Source: an uncultured Clostridia bacterium
GTDB taxonomy: Bacteria; Bacillota; Clostridia; Saccharofermentanales; Saccharofermentanaceae
Length of the DNA: 16,877 nucleotides
Assembly (NCBI GenBank): GCA_946405115.1
Contig: CAMJGB010000014.1
Coordinates: 1-16,877 of the forward strand
Reading direction: 5' to 3'
Part shown: piece by piece, positions 1 through 6,497 of the stretch
Layout of the letters: every line of letters starts with the position of its first letter
Position numbering within the stretch: position 1 is the first letter of the stretch
Program-made: the position numbers and the translations under genes
The notes under the pieces: model-generated
What the model was told of the DNA's origin: nothing
The model's input: the letters and a program-made list of their open reading frames with translations, nothing else
The model's database searches: none

Positions 1-605
1 ATGATGAGATCGAGATCGTAAATCCTGATCTTGTAATTGCACATCTTAACGGAACTGCTAAGGTGTTCATGGAACTTACAATCAGTAAGGGCCGCGGTTA
101 TAACACTGCTGAGCAGAATAAGGTTGAAGGTCAGGCAATCGGCATTATCGCTATTGACTCAATCTTCACACCTATCAAGAAGGCAAACTTTGTTGTCGAG
201 AATACTCGTGTAGGCGCTCGTACAGACTACGACAGCCTTACATTGGAGGTCTGGACAGACGGAACTATCGCAGTAGACGAGGCTTTCTCTTCTGCAGCTG
301 ACATCCTCATCACTCACTTGAGCCTTTTCAAGGATCTCACAGAGACAGACAGCGGAATCAGCTTTAAGGCAGCAGAGCCTAAGACAGAGAAGAATTCCGA
401 GCTTAACAGAGCTATCGAGGATCTCGATTTCTCAGTCCGTACATACAACTGCTTGAAGAGAGCTGCTATCAACACTGTTGGCGATCTCATCAGCAAGTCC
501 GAGGACGAGATGATCAAGGTTAGAAACCTTGGAAAGAAGTCGCTTGACGAAGTCATCGCGAAGCTTTCCGACATGGGCCTGCACCTTTCAGACGCAGACC
601 TTTAA
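1..605 (+). CDS. rpoA: DNA-directed RNA polymerase subunit alpha (C-terminal part, 5' end outside window)
   Basis: Alpha subunit of RNA polymerase. It dimerises to scaffold beta and beta', and its C-terminal domain binds UP elements and activators. Reading is open from base 3, so the gene enters from the left and about 200 residues are visible; the first ATG at 63 is internal. The first residues (EIVNPD, then SKGRGY) match the N-terminal domain of bacterial alpha. The end of the protein is the classic alpha-CTD helix-hairpin-helix, with LDFSVRTYNCLKRA, INTVGDL and KVRNLGKKSLDEV. About a third of the protein, at the N-terminus, is missing. The stop is TAA at 603-605, and rplQ follows after 25 bases, the standard rpoA-rplQ order. 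Highly expressed-gene codon use (ACA, GCT, AAG) is evident. Confidence 0.97.
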   Translation, partial: DEIEIVNPDLVIAHLNGTAKVFMELTISKGRGYNTAEQNKVEGQAIGIIAIDSIFTPIKKANFVVENTRVGARTDYDSLTLEVWTDGTIAVDEAFSSAADILITHLSLFKDLTETDSGISFKAAEPKTEKNSELNRAIEDLDFSVRTYNCLKRAAINTVGDLISKSEDEMIKVRNLGKKSLDEVIAKLSDMGLHLSDADL

Positions 606-613
606 GAGCACTT

Positions 614-619
614 TAGGAG
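614..619 (+). promoter_or_regulatory. Ribosome binding site of rplQ
   Basis: A perfect AGGAGG lies 11 bases before the ATG at 631. It supports that start and separate initiation of rplQ in the rpoA-rplQ transcript. Confidence 0.85.
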
Positions 620-630
620 GAAATTGACAT

Positions 631-1155
631 ATGGCTATTAATAGAAAGATGGGCCGTCCGTCAGATCAGAAGCTTGCTATTCTCAGAAGCCTTTCTACCG
701 CTTTGGTTATCAACGGTAAGGTAGAGACAACTGTAGCTCGTGCTAAGGAAGTAAGCTCCATCGTTGACAAGATCGTTGCGGACGCAATCAAGGAGAAGGA
801 CAACTTCACAACAAAGGATGTTACAGTATCCGCTGCTAAGCTTGACGGTAAGGGCAATAAGGTTCTTGTTACAAAGACATCCAAGAACGGTAACAAGTAC
901 GATACAGTTGATCGTGAGGTCAAGACAAAGACAGTTACTGTTGACGCTCCTTCCAGACTTGCTGCTAGAAAGCAGATGACATACTGGCTTATGAAGAGCC
1001 ACGATGCTGAGGGCAACACAATCAATCCTGTAAACAAGGTATTTGATGAGATCGCTCCCAAGTATGAGGGCAGACAGGGCGGTTACACAAGAGTTGTAAG
1101 ACTCGGCGCTAGACGCGGTGACGGCTCTGAGATGGCAATCCTCGAGTTCGTTTGA
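631..1155 (+). CDS. rplQ: 50S ribosomal protein L17 (bL17) with internal insertion
   Basis: Large-subunit ribosomal protein L17. The N-terminal part (residues 1-50: [25 protein letters not shown]) and the C-terminal part (about 106-174: [28 protein letters not shown]) align readily with Bacillus L17. The protein is 174 residues, whereas L17 is usually about 115-130. The surplus is roughly 50 residues at about 53-105, a charged, Thr/Val-rich segment containing SKNGNKYD, placed where the short form goes directly into its second helix. I recall similar insertions in L17 of some gut Clostridia, so this is probably a lineage trait rather than an error: the reading frame is uninterrupted and keeps highly expressed codon use. 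It is followed 40 bases later by an intrinsic terminator. Confidence 0.96.
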   Translation: MAINRKMGRPSDQKLAILRSLSTALVINGKVETTVARAKEVSSIVDKIVADAIKEKDNFTTKDVTVSAAKLDGKGNKVLVTKTSKNGNKYDTVDREVKTKTVTVDAPSRLAARKQMTYWLMKSHDAEGNTINPVNKVFDEIAPKYEGRQGGYTRVVRLGARRGDGSEMAILEFV

Positions 1156-1194
1156 TCCCATAAGATCTACGAGGATTACAGCTAAAGTATTAAA

Positions 1195-1225
1195 CGGGGC
1201 TGCAGTTCTGCAGTCCCGATTTTTT
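1195..1225 (+). terminator. Rho-independent terminator after rplQ
   Basis: Bases 1195-1204 pair with 1209-1218 (10 bp including one G-U; the arms carry CGGGG/TCCCG and CTGCAG-like halves) around a four-base GTTC loop. A run of six T (1220-1225) follows immediately. It closes the ribosomal-protein transcript, yet ecfA starts only 20 bases later with no promoter visible in between. Confidence 0.85.
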
Positions 1226-1244
1226 ATATAAACCGAGAGGATCA

Positions 1245-3023
1245 ATGGCAAACGCGATAAGTGTAAAAAGCGTAAGCTTCACATACAGGACCGAAGACGG
1301 CGAGAGCAGATCGACCAAGGCTCTCGATGGTATCTCTATTGAGGTAGAGTCCGGTTCCTACTGCGCCATATTGGGTCCCAACGGTTCAGGTAAATCCACA
1401 CTCGCTAAGATCATAGATATTCTCGAACTGCCCGATGAGGGACAGGTATGCGTCCTCGGCGTCAATGCGACCAATGAGGAGGAGTTCTACCGTATACGAG
1501 AAAACTGTGCTTATGTATTCCAAAACCCCGACAACCAGATAGTAGGTACCATAGTCGAAGAAGACGTTGCATTCGGCCCTGAGAACCTCGGCATCAAGCT
1601 TCCCGAGTTAAGGGAAAGAGTTGACGAGGCACTTAAGTACGTAGGCCTTTACGACTTAAGAAAACGTGAAGCTGCCGCTTTGTCAGGAGGACAGAAGCAG
1701 AAGCTTGCCATCGCCGGAGCACTTGCCATGCAGCCCAAGGTCCTTATCCTCGATGAATCCACTGCTATGCTCGATCCCGTAAGCCGAGACGAGTTCCTTG
1801 ACCTTGTCGAGAAGATGAACCGCGAGAAGGGCATCACCGTACTTACGATTACTCACGACATGAATGAAGCCGCGAGGTGCGAGAAGATCTTTGTAGTTGA
1901 ACACGGACAAGTAACCATGTCCGGAACTCCGGCACAGATATTCTCACATCCCGACGTTATCAAGAAGGCGGGCCTCGAACTTCCGCCCGACATAAGCCTT
2001 GTATATGAGATCGCTAAGCTAAGCGAATCCCAAGTTGCTGAAGATGACATCAAGGACAGGGAATCGCGCATAAAGGCTGCCGTGCGCTTTGCAGAGAGTG
2101 CGAAGGATATACCTGAGGCACCCGTGCACGATCTTCGCGAGAAGAAGCGCAAGATAATGGAGATCTCAGATCTTTCCTTCTCTTACGACAACAAGAAAAC
2201 TTATGCTCTTGAGCACATCAATCTTGATGTTTACGAGGGCGAGATCCTAGCCGTAGTAGGTAAGAGCGGCTGCGGAAAGACAACATTCATCTCACACCTT
2301 AACGGCATCGTTAAGCCGCAGTCAGGTTCAGTTAAGCTGTTCTCCCGTGACGGCAATATCTATACGACATCTAAGAAGAAGGACATCGCCGAGATAAGAA
2401 AGAACGTCGGCCTCGTTTTCCAGTATCCCGAGTACCAGCTTTTCGAGGAGACGGTGGAGAAGGACATCGCTTACGGTCTTTTGTGTCAGAGCAAGGAGCA
2501 GGAGAATCTCAAGGCGCGCGTTAAGGAAGCGGCGACTATGTCCGGCCTTGATGTGGAAACGCTTGAGAAGAGTCCTTTCGAGCTGTCGGGAGGCCAGAAG
2601 AGAAGAGCGGCACTTGCAGGTGTCCTCATAATGAAGCCTCAGGTACTTGTTCTCGATGAGCCTGCAGCAGGACTCGATCCCAAGGGCAGAGCCGATATGT
2701 TCGAGATTATATGCGCGTTAAGAGACAGCGGAACTACGATCATACTCGTATCACATAACATGGATGAAGCTGCAAGATATGCAGACAGGATCTTCTGTAT
2801 CAAGGAAGGAAAGGCGGTAGCAGAAGGCGCTGCCGAGGAGCTTTTCGAGAGTAATGAGAGGGCGAGAGGGTACGGCCTTTCCATGCCGATACTTTACGAC
2901 TTCGCCGATATGGTTAAGAAGGAACTTCTGAGAAAGCATCCTGAGATAAGTCTCATGCCTCCGTTTCCTGATCCGGCGAAGGAAGCTTCATCCATAGTAA
3001 GGAGCGTCCTCCATGCTGAATAA
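1245..3023 (+). CDS. ecfA: Energy-coupling factor transporter ATPase, fused EcfA1-EcfA2
   Basis: Cytoplasmic ATPase of an ECF-type vitamin/metal transporter, energising EcfT and an interchangeable S subunit. Unlike the usual pair of about 280-residue proteins, two complete ABC domains lie in one 592-residue chain. Domain 1 (about 1-255): Walker A GPNGSGKS at 44-51, Q-loop VFQNPDNQ at 91-98, signature LSGGQ at 146-150, Walker B LILDES ending D170-E171, H-loop His204; the DEST form is typical of EcfA1. Domain 2 (about 304-592): Walker A GKSGCGKTT at 339-347, VFQYPEYQLF at 391-400, LSGGQ at 447-451, LVLDEP ending D471-E472, H-loop His504; typical of EcfA2. A charged linker (about 256-303) joins them. 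Both sites keep all catalytic motifs. Start ATG is preceded by GAGAGG at 1235-1240. The end overlaps ecfT by 11 bases. Confidence 0.95.
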   Translation: MANAISVKSVSFTYRTEDGESRSTKALDGISIEVESGSYCAILGPNGSGKSTLAKIIDILELPDEGQVCVLGVNATNEEEFYRIRENCAYVFQNPDNQIVGTIVEEDVAFGPENLGIKLPELRERVDEALKYVGLYDLRKREAAALSGGQKQKLAIAGALAMQPKVLILDESTAMLDPVSRDEFLDLVEKMNREKGITVLTITHDMNEAARCEKIFVVEHGQVTMSGTPAQIFSHPDVIKKAGLELPPDISLVYEIAKLSESQVAEDDIKDRESRIKAAVRFAESAKDIPEAPVHDLREKKRKIMEISDLSFSYDNKKTYALEHINLDVYEGEILAVVGKSGCGKTTFISHLNGIVKPQSGSVKLFSRDGNIYTTSKKKDIAEIRKNVGLVFQYPEYQLFEETVEKDIAYGLLCQSKEQENLKARVKEAATMSGLDVETLEKSPFELSGGQKRRAALAGVLIMKPQVLVLDEPAAGLDPKGRADMFEIICALRDSGTTIILVSHNMDEAARYADRIFCIKEGKAVAEGAAEELFESNERARGYGLSMPILYDFADMVKKELLRKHPEISLMPPFPDPAKEASSIVRSVLHAE

Positions 3024-3825
3024 TATCTCGCTCGGACGCTACGTCGATACAGGCTCCGTTCTGCACAAGACGGACCCCAGGGTCAAGGTCATACTTTACC
3101 TTGTCTATCTTATTGCCGTGTTTGTGGTTAACTCGCCGGTAGCTTTGCTCGCGCTTTTTATCCTGACGGGAATACAGCTCATCACGGCGAAAATCCCGCT
3201 TGATGTAACGTGGTCTACATTAAAGCCGGTGCTTCCGCTCGCGCTTTTCATCTTCATTCTTAATGCGCTCACGATAAAGCAGGGTGATGTGCTTTTTACC
3301 TGGAGATTCATAACGATAACTGATGTGGGAACGACGAGAGCCGTGCTCATGGCATTAAGGCTTGTGTTCCTCATCTTGTCTACGTCAGTGCTCCTTACGC
3401 TTACGACGACGCCTCTTAAGATCGCAGATGCTCTGGAGTCTTTGCTGTCGCCTTTGAAGGTGTTTAACGTGCCCGTTCACGAGGCAGCGATGATGATGTC
3501 GATCGCATTAAGATTCATACCGACATTGATCGAAGAAACCGACAAGATAATGAAGGCTCAGGAGTCACGAGGAGCAAACTACGACACCGGATCTTTCTTA
3601 AGCAGATTAAGAGGTTACATAACTGTTCTCATCCCTCTGTTCGTATCCTCTTTCAAGCGCGCGGAAGACCTTGCCGTAGCCATGGATGCGAGATGCTACA
3701 GAGGCGGATCAAACAGAACGAAGCTCAATCCTTTGAAGATCACCGGAAGGGATATCGCAGTATTCATTTTGTTCCTGACGGGAGCTGCAATTCTTATCGG
3801 AATACAAGTGTTTTTTGGAAACTGA
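3013..3825 (+). CDS. ecfT: Energy-coupling factor transporter transmembrane protein EcfT
   Basis: Membrane scaffold of the ECF transporter, linking the ATPases to a substrate-binding S subunit. At 270 residues it has normal family length. Hydrophobic segments lie at about 26-57, 72-88, 108-131 and 247-267. Between them is the long cytoplasmic coupling region with two short Arg motifs that contact the ATPases: SRG at 185-187 (within KAQESRGANY) and AR at 226-227 (within DARCYRGG). The first is usually written ARG, so Ser here is a minor variant. The ATG lies inside the ecfA coding sequence (11-base overlap), so translation is probably coupled. No S subunit is encoded nearby, so this is likely a group II module shared by several S proteins. 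ACG is the favoured Thr codon, unlike the next gene. Confidence 0.94.
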   Translation: MLNNISLGRYVDTGSVLHKTDPRVKVILYLVYLIAVFVVNSPVALLALFILTGIQLITAKIPLDVTWSTLKPVLPLALFIFILNALTIKQGDVLFTWRFITITDVGTTRAVLMALRLVFLILSTSVLLTLTTTPLKIADALESLLSPLKVFNVPVHEAAMMMSIALRFIPTLIEETDKIMKAQESRGANYDTGSFLSRLRGYITVLIPLFVSSFKRAEDLAVAMDARCYRGGSNRTKLNPLKITGRDIAVFILFLTGAAILIGIQVFFGN

Positions 3826-3830
3826 TTCTG

Positions 3831-3839
3831 TGGTAGAAT
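3831..3839 (+). promoter_or_regulatory. Likely extended -10 promoter of the glucokinase gene
   Basis: TGG then TAGAAT gives an extended -10 (TGnTAnAAT) 35 bases before the glucokinase ATG. No good -35 is seen; TTTTTT sits 17 bases upstream at 3811-3816. The -10 lies inside a small dyad, GGTA-N4-TACC (3832-3843), also found at 12539-12550. Confidence 0.55.
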
Positions 3840-3874
3840 TACCAAGTTAATATTACTAGGAGGACAATTCTCAG

Positions 3875-4858
3875 ATGGCATATTTTGTGGGCATCGATTT
3901 GGGGGGTACTAACATCAAGGCCGGAATCGTAGATGATAAGGGTCAACTTTTGAATAAGGAAAGCATCAAGACAAATGCAGACAGACCTTGTGAGGAAATC
4001 ATCACAGACATGGGTACGCTTGCATTGAAGGTTATCGAGGCAGCAGGTCTTAAGAAGGAAGACATTTCTGCAATCGGTATCGGTTCACCCGGAACTCCCG
4101 ACAACAAGGCAGGACTTCTCGTATATGCGAAGAACCTTCCTTTCAACATGGCTCCCATGAGAAAGATCATCAGAGACGTTGTTGATCTTCCTGTTTATAT
4201 CGACAATGACGCTAACTGCGCAGCTATGGCTGAGGCTGTAGCAGGTGCTGCTAAGGGCGTTCAGGATTCCGTTACGGTTACACTCGGTACCGGTGTAGGT
4301 GCAGGTGTCATCATCAACGGTTCCATCTATTCAGGATTCAACCAGGCAGGCTCCGAGTTCGGTCATACAGTACTCGTATCAGGCGGTGAGCAGTGCTCAT
4401 GCGGACGTAAGGGCTGCTTCGAGGCATACGCTTCTGCTTCAGCTCTCGTAAGAATGACTAAGGAAGCTGCTGAGGCTAATCCCGATTCCAAGCTTAACGA
4501 CGTTATCAAGGATCTCGGCAAGGTTAACGGTAAGGTAGCATTCATCGCTCAGAGAATGGGTGACAAGGCTGCTGACGAAGTTATCGACAAGTACACAGAT
4601 TACCTCGCTGACGGACTTGCAAATGCTATCAACACATTCATGCCTGAGGTTCTCGTTGTAGGCGGCGGCGTATGTAATGAGGGTGATCCTCTCCTCGTAC
4701 CTTTGCAGGAGAAGACAATGAGCCGTCCTTTCTTCGGCCCCGGCGTTAAGAAGACAAGAATCGCTCTTGCTCAGATGGGTAACGACGCAGGTATCGTCGG
4801 TGCTGCCATGATGGGTATGAACTGCTTCGACAAGAAGCTCGACGGCACAGCCTGCTGA
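3875..4858 (+). CDS. glcK: ROK-family glucokinase
   Basis: Cytoplasmic ATP-dependent sugar kinase of the ROK family, most likely glucose to glucose 6-phosphate. The N-terminal phosphate loop reads GIDLGGTNIKAG (6-17), and the catalytic Asp is in IDNDAN (D112). The ROK signature follows as LGTGVGAGVI (137-146) then GSEFGH (159-164). His164 with the cysteines of CSCGRKGC (174, 176, 181) forms the structural zinc site. Length (327) and motif spacing fit Bacillus GlcK. AGGAGG at 3858-3863 supports the start. The gene sits between ecfT and truA, which are commonly direct neighbours. Its Thr codons are mostly ACA, whereas ecfT mostly uses ACG, so it looks more highly expressed than its flanks. Other ROK kinases (for example of mannose or N-acetylglucosamine) cannot be excluded from sequence alone. 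Confidence 0.92.
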   Translation: MAYFVGIDLGGTNIKAGIVDDKGQLLNKESIKTNADRPCEEIITDMGTLALKVIEAAGLKKEDISAIGIGSPGTPDNKAGLLVYAKNLPFNMAPMRKIIRDVVDLPVYIDNDANCAAMAEAVAGAAKGVQDSVTVTLGTGVGAGVIINGSIYSGFNQAGSEFGHTVLVSGGEQCSCGRKGCFEAYASASALVRMTKEAAEANPDSKLNDVIKDLGKVNGKVAFIAQRMGDKAADEVIDKYTDYLADGLANAINTFMPEVLVVGGGVCNEGDPLLVPLQEKTMSRPFFGPGVKKTRIALAQMGNDAGIVGAAMMGMNCFDKKLDGTAC

Positions 4859-4861
4859 TAA

Positions 4862-5623
4862 ATGCCTTCGATCGCTCTTGTAATCGAATTCGACGGAACC
4901 TGTTTTGTCGGCTGGCAGATCCAGGACAACGGAAGGTCGGTTCAGGAAGAGATTCAAAGAGCACTCACAACACTCTATAAAGAAGAGATCAAAGTAACGG
5001 GATCGTCCCGCACAGACGCCGGTGTTCACGCACGTGGCCTCGTCTGTTCGGCGAAGGTCCCGTTTATTATTCCTATCGAGAGAGTTCCTTTGGCTTGCAA
5101 CGCACTTCTTCCCGAGGACGTCGCGGTAATCGATGCATATGAGGTTAAAGAGGACTTTAACGCACGCTTTAACTCTGAGGGCAAGCGCTACATCTACAGG
5201 CTCATGCACGGCACCGTAAGGCATCCTCTTAAGAGCCGATACTCTCATTTCGTTACGGGAAGGCTAGACGTGGAAGCTATGAAAAAAGCAGCTCCTTACT
5301 TCGCGGGCGAACACGACTTCGCGGCATTCTGCGCGACAGGCGGCTCCCAGAGCACCACGGTACGACGCCTCGAAAAGGTGGAGGTCCGCTGCGACGATTC
5401 CACGGGGCTTATCGAGATTGAAGTAAAGGGAGAAGCTTTCCTCTATAACATGGTGCGCATAATCGCGGGCACATTGCTTTATGTAGGTCAGGGCAAGATC
5501 GCTCCCGAGAAGATACCTGAAGTCATTGATTCATGCGACCGTGAACGTGCAGGAAAAACTTTGCCCCCTGAGGGACTTACGTTAGAAGAAGTTTATTACG
5601 ACTGGGATAAATACAGGATCTGA
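4862..5623 (+). CDS. truA: tRNA pseudouridine(38-40) synthase TruA
   Basis: Converts uridine to pseudouridine at positions 38-40 of the tRNA anticodon stem-loop. At 253 residues it has standard length. The N-terminus LVIEFDGTCFVGWQIQ is the TruA opening. The catalytic Asp is D52 in SRTDAGVHARG. HDFAAFCATG, LYNMVRIIAGTLLYVG and the closing PPEGLTLEEVYYDW are all family features. The start lies three bases after the glucokinase stop with no Shine-Dalgarno sequence, so it is probably translated by coupling to glcK. It converges on the minus-strand gene, with stop codons directly adjacent (TGA then TCA, 5621-5626). Confidence 0.95.
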   Translation: MPSIALVIEFDGTCFVGWQIQDNGRSVQEEIQRALTTLYKEEIKVTGSSRTDAGVHARGLVCSAKVPFIIPIERVPLACNALLPEDVAVIDAYEVKEDFNARFNSEGKRYIYRLMHGTVRHPLKSRYSHFVTGRLDVEAMKKAAPYFAGEHDFAAFCATGGSQSTTVRRLEKVEVRCDDSTGLIEIEVKGEAFLYNMVRIIAGTLLYVGQGKIAPEKIPEVIDSCDRERAGKTLPPEGLTLEEVYYDWDKYRI

Positions 5624-6346
5624 TCACTCGTCGGTTCCGACGTTGATCTGTTCTGAAGAAAGTTCCATCAGGCCGTTCTCTTCAAGGTGATTCTCGACGG
5701 CGTCAAAGAACTTATCATTGCTTGTAAACACGGAACGGCGGAATTCACCTTTACCCTTAATGGGCGCGTCCGGATCGAACAAAATGTCCGTGTAAAGATG
5801 GCAGATGATATCATCGTTGATCTCGCGCTCTCTGCTGAATGAGATAACAAAGTGCTTCTGATTATCCTTGTAGTATGTTTCTTTGCTGATTGTCACTACA
5901 AAGTCTTCGGTACGCGTGGTTATTGCAAGACAATGCTTCTTATATACTTCAAATACTTCTCTTACGGTTTTACAGGATAATGCTTCATCTTTGATCTCGT
6001 TTATGCGAGCCTCATAAAAGCCGTTGCCGCCCCACTCATCCGTTAAGTCATTAAGATCTCCGTAAGGGTTCTCTCCGTTCATGGCCTGCCTGAACTTCTC
6101 GAATTCAGGATGGTTGCTGTGCCTTTTCATGGTGCGGACCGTAAGAAGAATTGAAAGCACTGCATCAAGCAGAAGAACCACAATTCCCGCAACAGCTAGA
6201 ACATGAATGAAGAGACCTGCTATAAGAAGGATTACGCCTAAGGCAAAAAGAGGGAAGAACATGTGGAAGAATAACGAGACGAACATCGTTGTCCACACAG
6301 TCCGTTTAAGCTTGCGGTTCATCTTCTCATTAAAATCGTCCTGCAT
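5624..6346 (-). CDS. Unrecognised membrane protein with soluble C-terminal domain
   Basis: I do not recognise this 240-residue protein. The first 17 residues are strongly charged (RKLKR at 11-15). A hydrophobic block follows at about 18-71, enough for two close helices (about 18-45 and 48-71). The block ends in RTMKRH, so both ends are probably cytoplasmic. The remaining roughly 165 residues are soluble and mixed alpha/beta in character, with EEWGG-like acidic turns (DEWGGNG near 103-109), a strand-rich stretch (FVVTISKETYY, HFVISFS) and an acidic tail. No catalytic motif or signal cleavage site is visible. AGGAGA (bases 6360-6355 on the minus strand) supports the ATG. It is the only minus-strand gene in the window, divergent from the NfeD-SPFH pair and convergent with truA. 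Even GC and codon use like its neighbours give no sign of recent transfer. Confidence 0.85.
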   Translation of the reverse strand: MQDDFNEKMNRKLKRTVWTTMFVSLFFHMFFPLFALGVILLIAGLFIHVLAVAGIVVLLLDAVLSILLTVRTMKRHSNHPEFEKFRQAMNGENPYGDLNDLTDEWGGNGFYEARINEIKDEALSCKTVREVFEVYKKHCLAITTRTEDFVVTISKETYYKDNQKHFVISFSREREINDDIICHLYTDILFDPDAPIKGKGEFRRSVFTSNDKFFDAVENHLEENGLMELSSEQINVGTDE

Positions 6347-6365
6347 AACAAGGTTCTCCTTAATA

Positions 6366-6380
6366 GAGGTCTGATACCTC
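6366..6380. repeat. Small inverted repeat in the leader of the minus-strand gene
   Basis: GAGGT (6366-6370) and ACCTC (6376-6380) form a perfect 5-bp dyad around CTGAT. It lies between the minus-strand -10 (6382-6387) and its ribosome binding site, so it could be an operator or a short leader hairpin. Five pairs could arise by chance. Confidence 0.35.
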
Positions 6381-6381
6381 G

Positions 6382-6410
6382 ATTATAAGGTAAATTCCAA
6401 AGTTTAAGAA
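6382..6410 (-). promoter_or_regulatory. Probable promoter of the minus-strand membrane protein gene
   Basis: On the minus strand a perfect TATAAT (6387-6382) lies 36 bases before the ATG. The -35 region is weak: TTCTTA at 6410-6405 at 17-base spacing. The -10 makes this the best candidate start site in the divergent region. Confidence 0.5.
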
Positions 6411-6416
6411 AAGGTA

Positions 6417-6449
6417 AAATCGGATTCACTCTCATTGAACCGCCGATTT
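6417..6449. repeat. AAATCGG-N19-CCGATTT inverted repeat over the nfeD -35 region
   Basis: Perfect 7-bp arms at 6417-6423 and 6443-6449 flank the -35 hexamer (6435-6440) of the rightward promoter. Position and symmetry fit a dimeric regulator site; a chance dyad is possible. Confidence 0.4.
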
Positions 6450-6463
6450 GCTCTGTTTATAAT
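6435..6463 (+). promoter_or_regulatory. Vegetative-sigma promoter of the NfeD-SPFH operon
   Basis: TTGAAC (6435-6440), 17-base spacer, TATAAT (6458-6463): a near-consensus housekeeping promoter. Transcription would start near 6470, about 28 bases before the NfeD start at 6498. This also excludes the earlier in-frame ATG at 6435 as a start. Confidence 0.8.
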
Positions 6464-6497
6464 TGGGATAACTCTAGTGGAAAGGGAGGATATCATC

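Noticed and set aside
661..1251. Long minus-strand open frame (196 codons) opposite rplQ
   Set aside because: It is the mirror of a strongly conserved ribosomal protein gene with biased codons; its translation is Cys/Leu-rich without domain features and it runs through the terminator.
4439..5248. Minus-strand open frame of 269 codons across glcK and truA
   Set aside because: It lies entirely opposite two conserved genes. The open frame follows from codon bias on the coding strand, and there is no plausible ribosome binding site or family motif.
5629..5642. CGTCGG-TT-CCGACG hairpin as a terminator between convergent genes
   Set aside because: The dyad is perfect, but no T-run follows on either strand and it lies inside the coding end of the minus-strand gene. 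A factor-independent terminator is not supported.
6435..6497. Upstream in-frame ATG that would add 21 residues to the NfeD-like protein
   Set aside because: This ATG overlaps the -35 hexamer of a near-consensus promoter whose transcript should start near 6470. GGGAGG at 6484-6489 points to the ATG at 6498, and the added residues precede an already complete membrane N-terminus.
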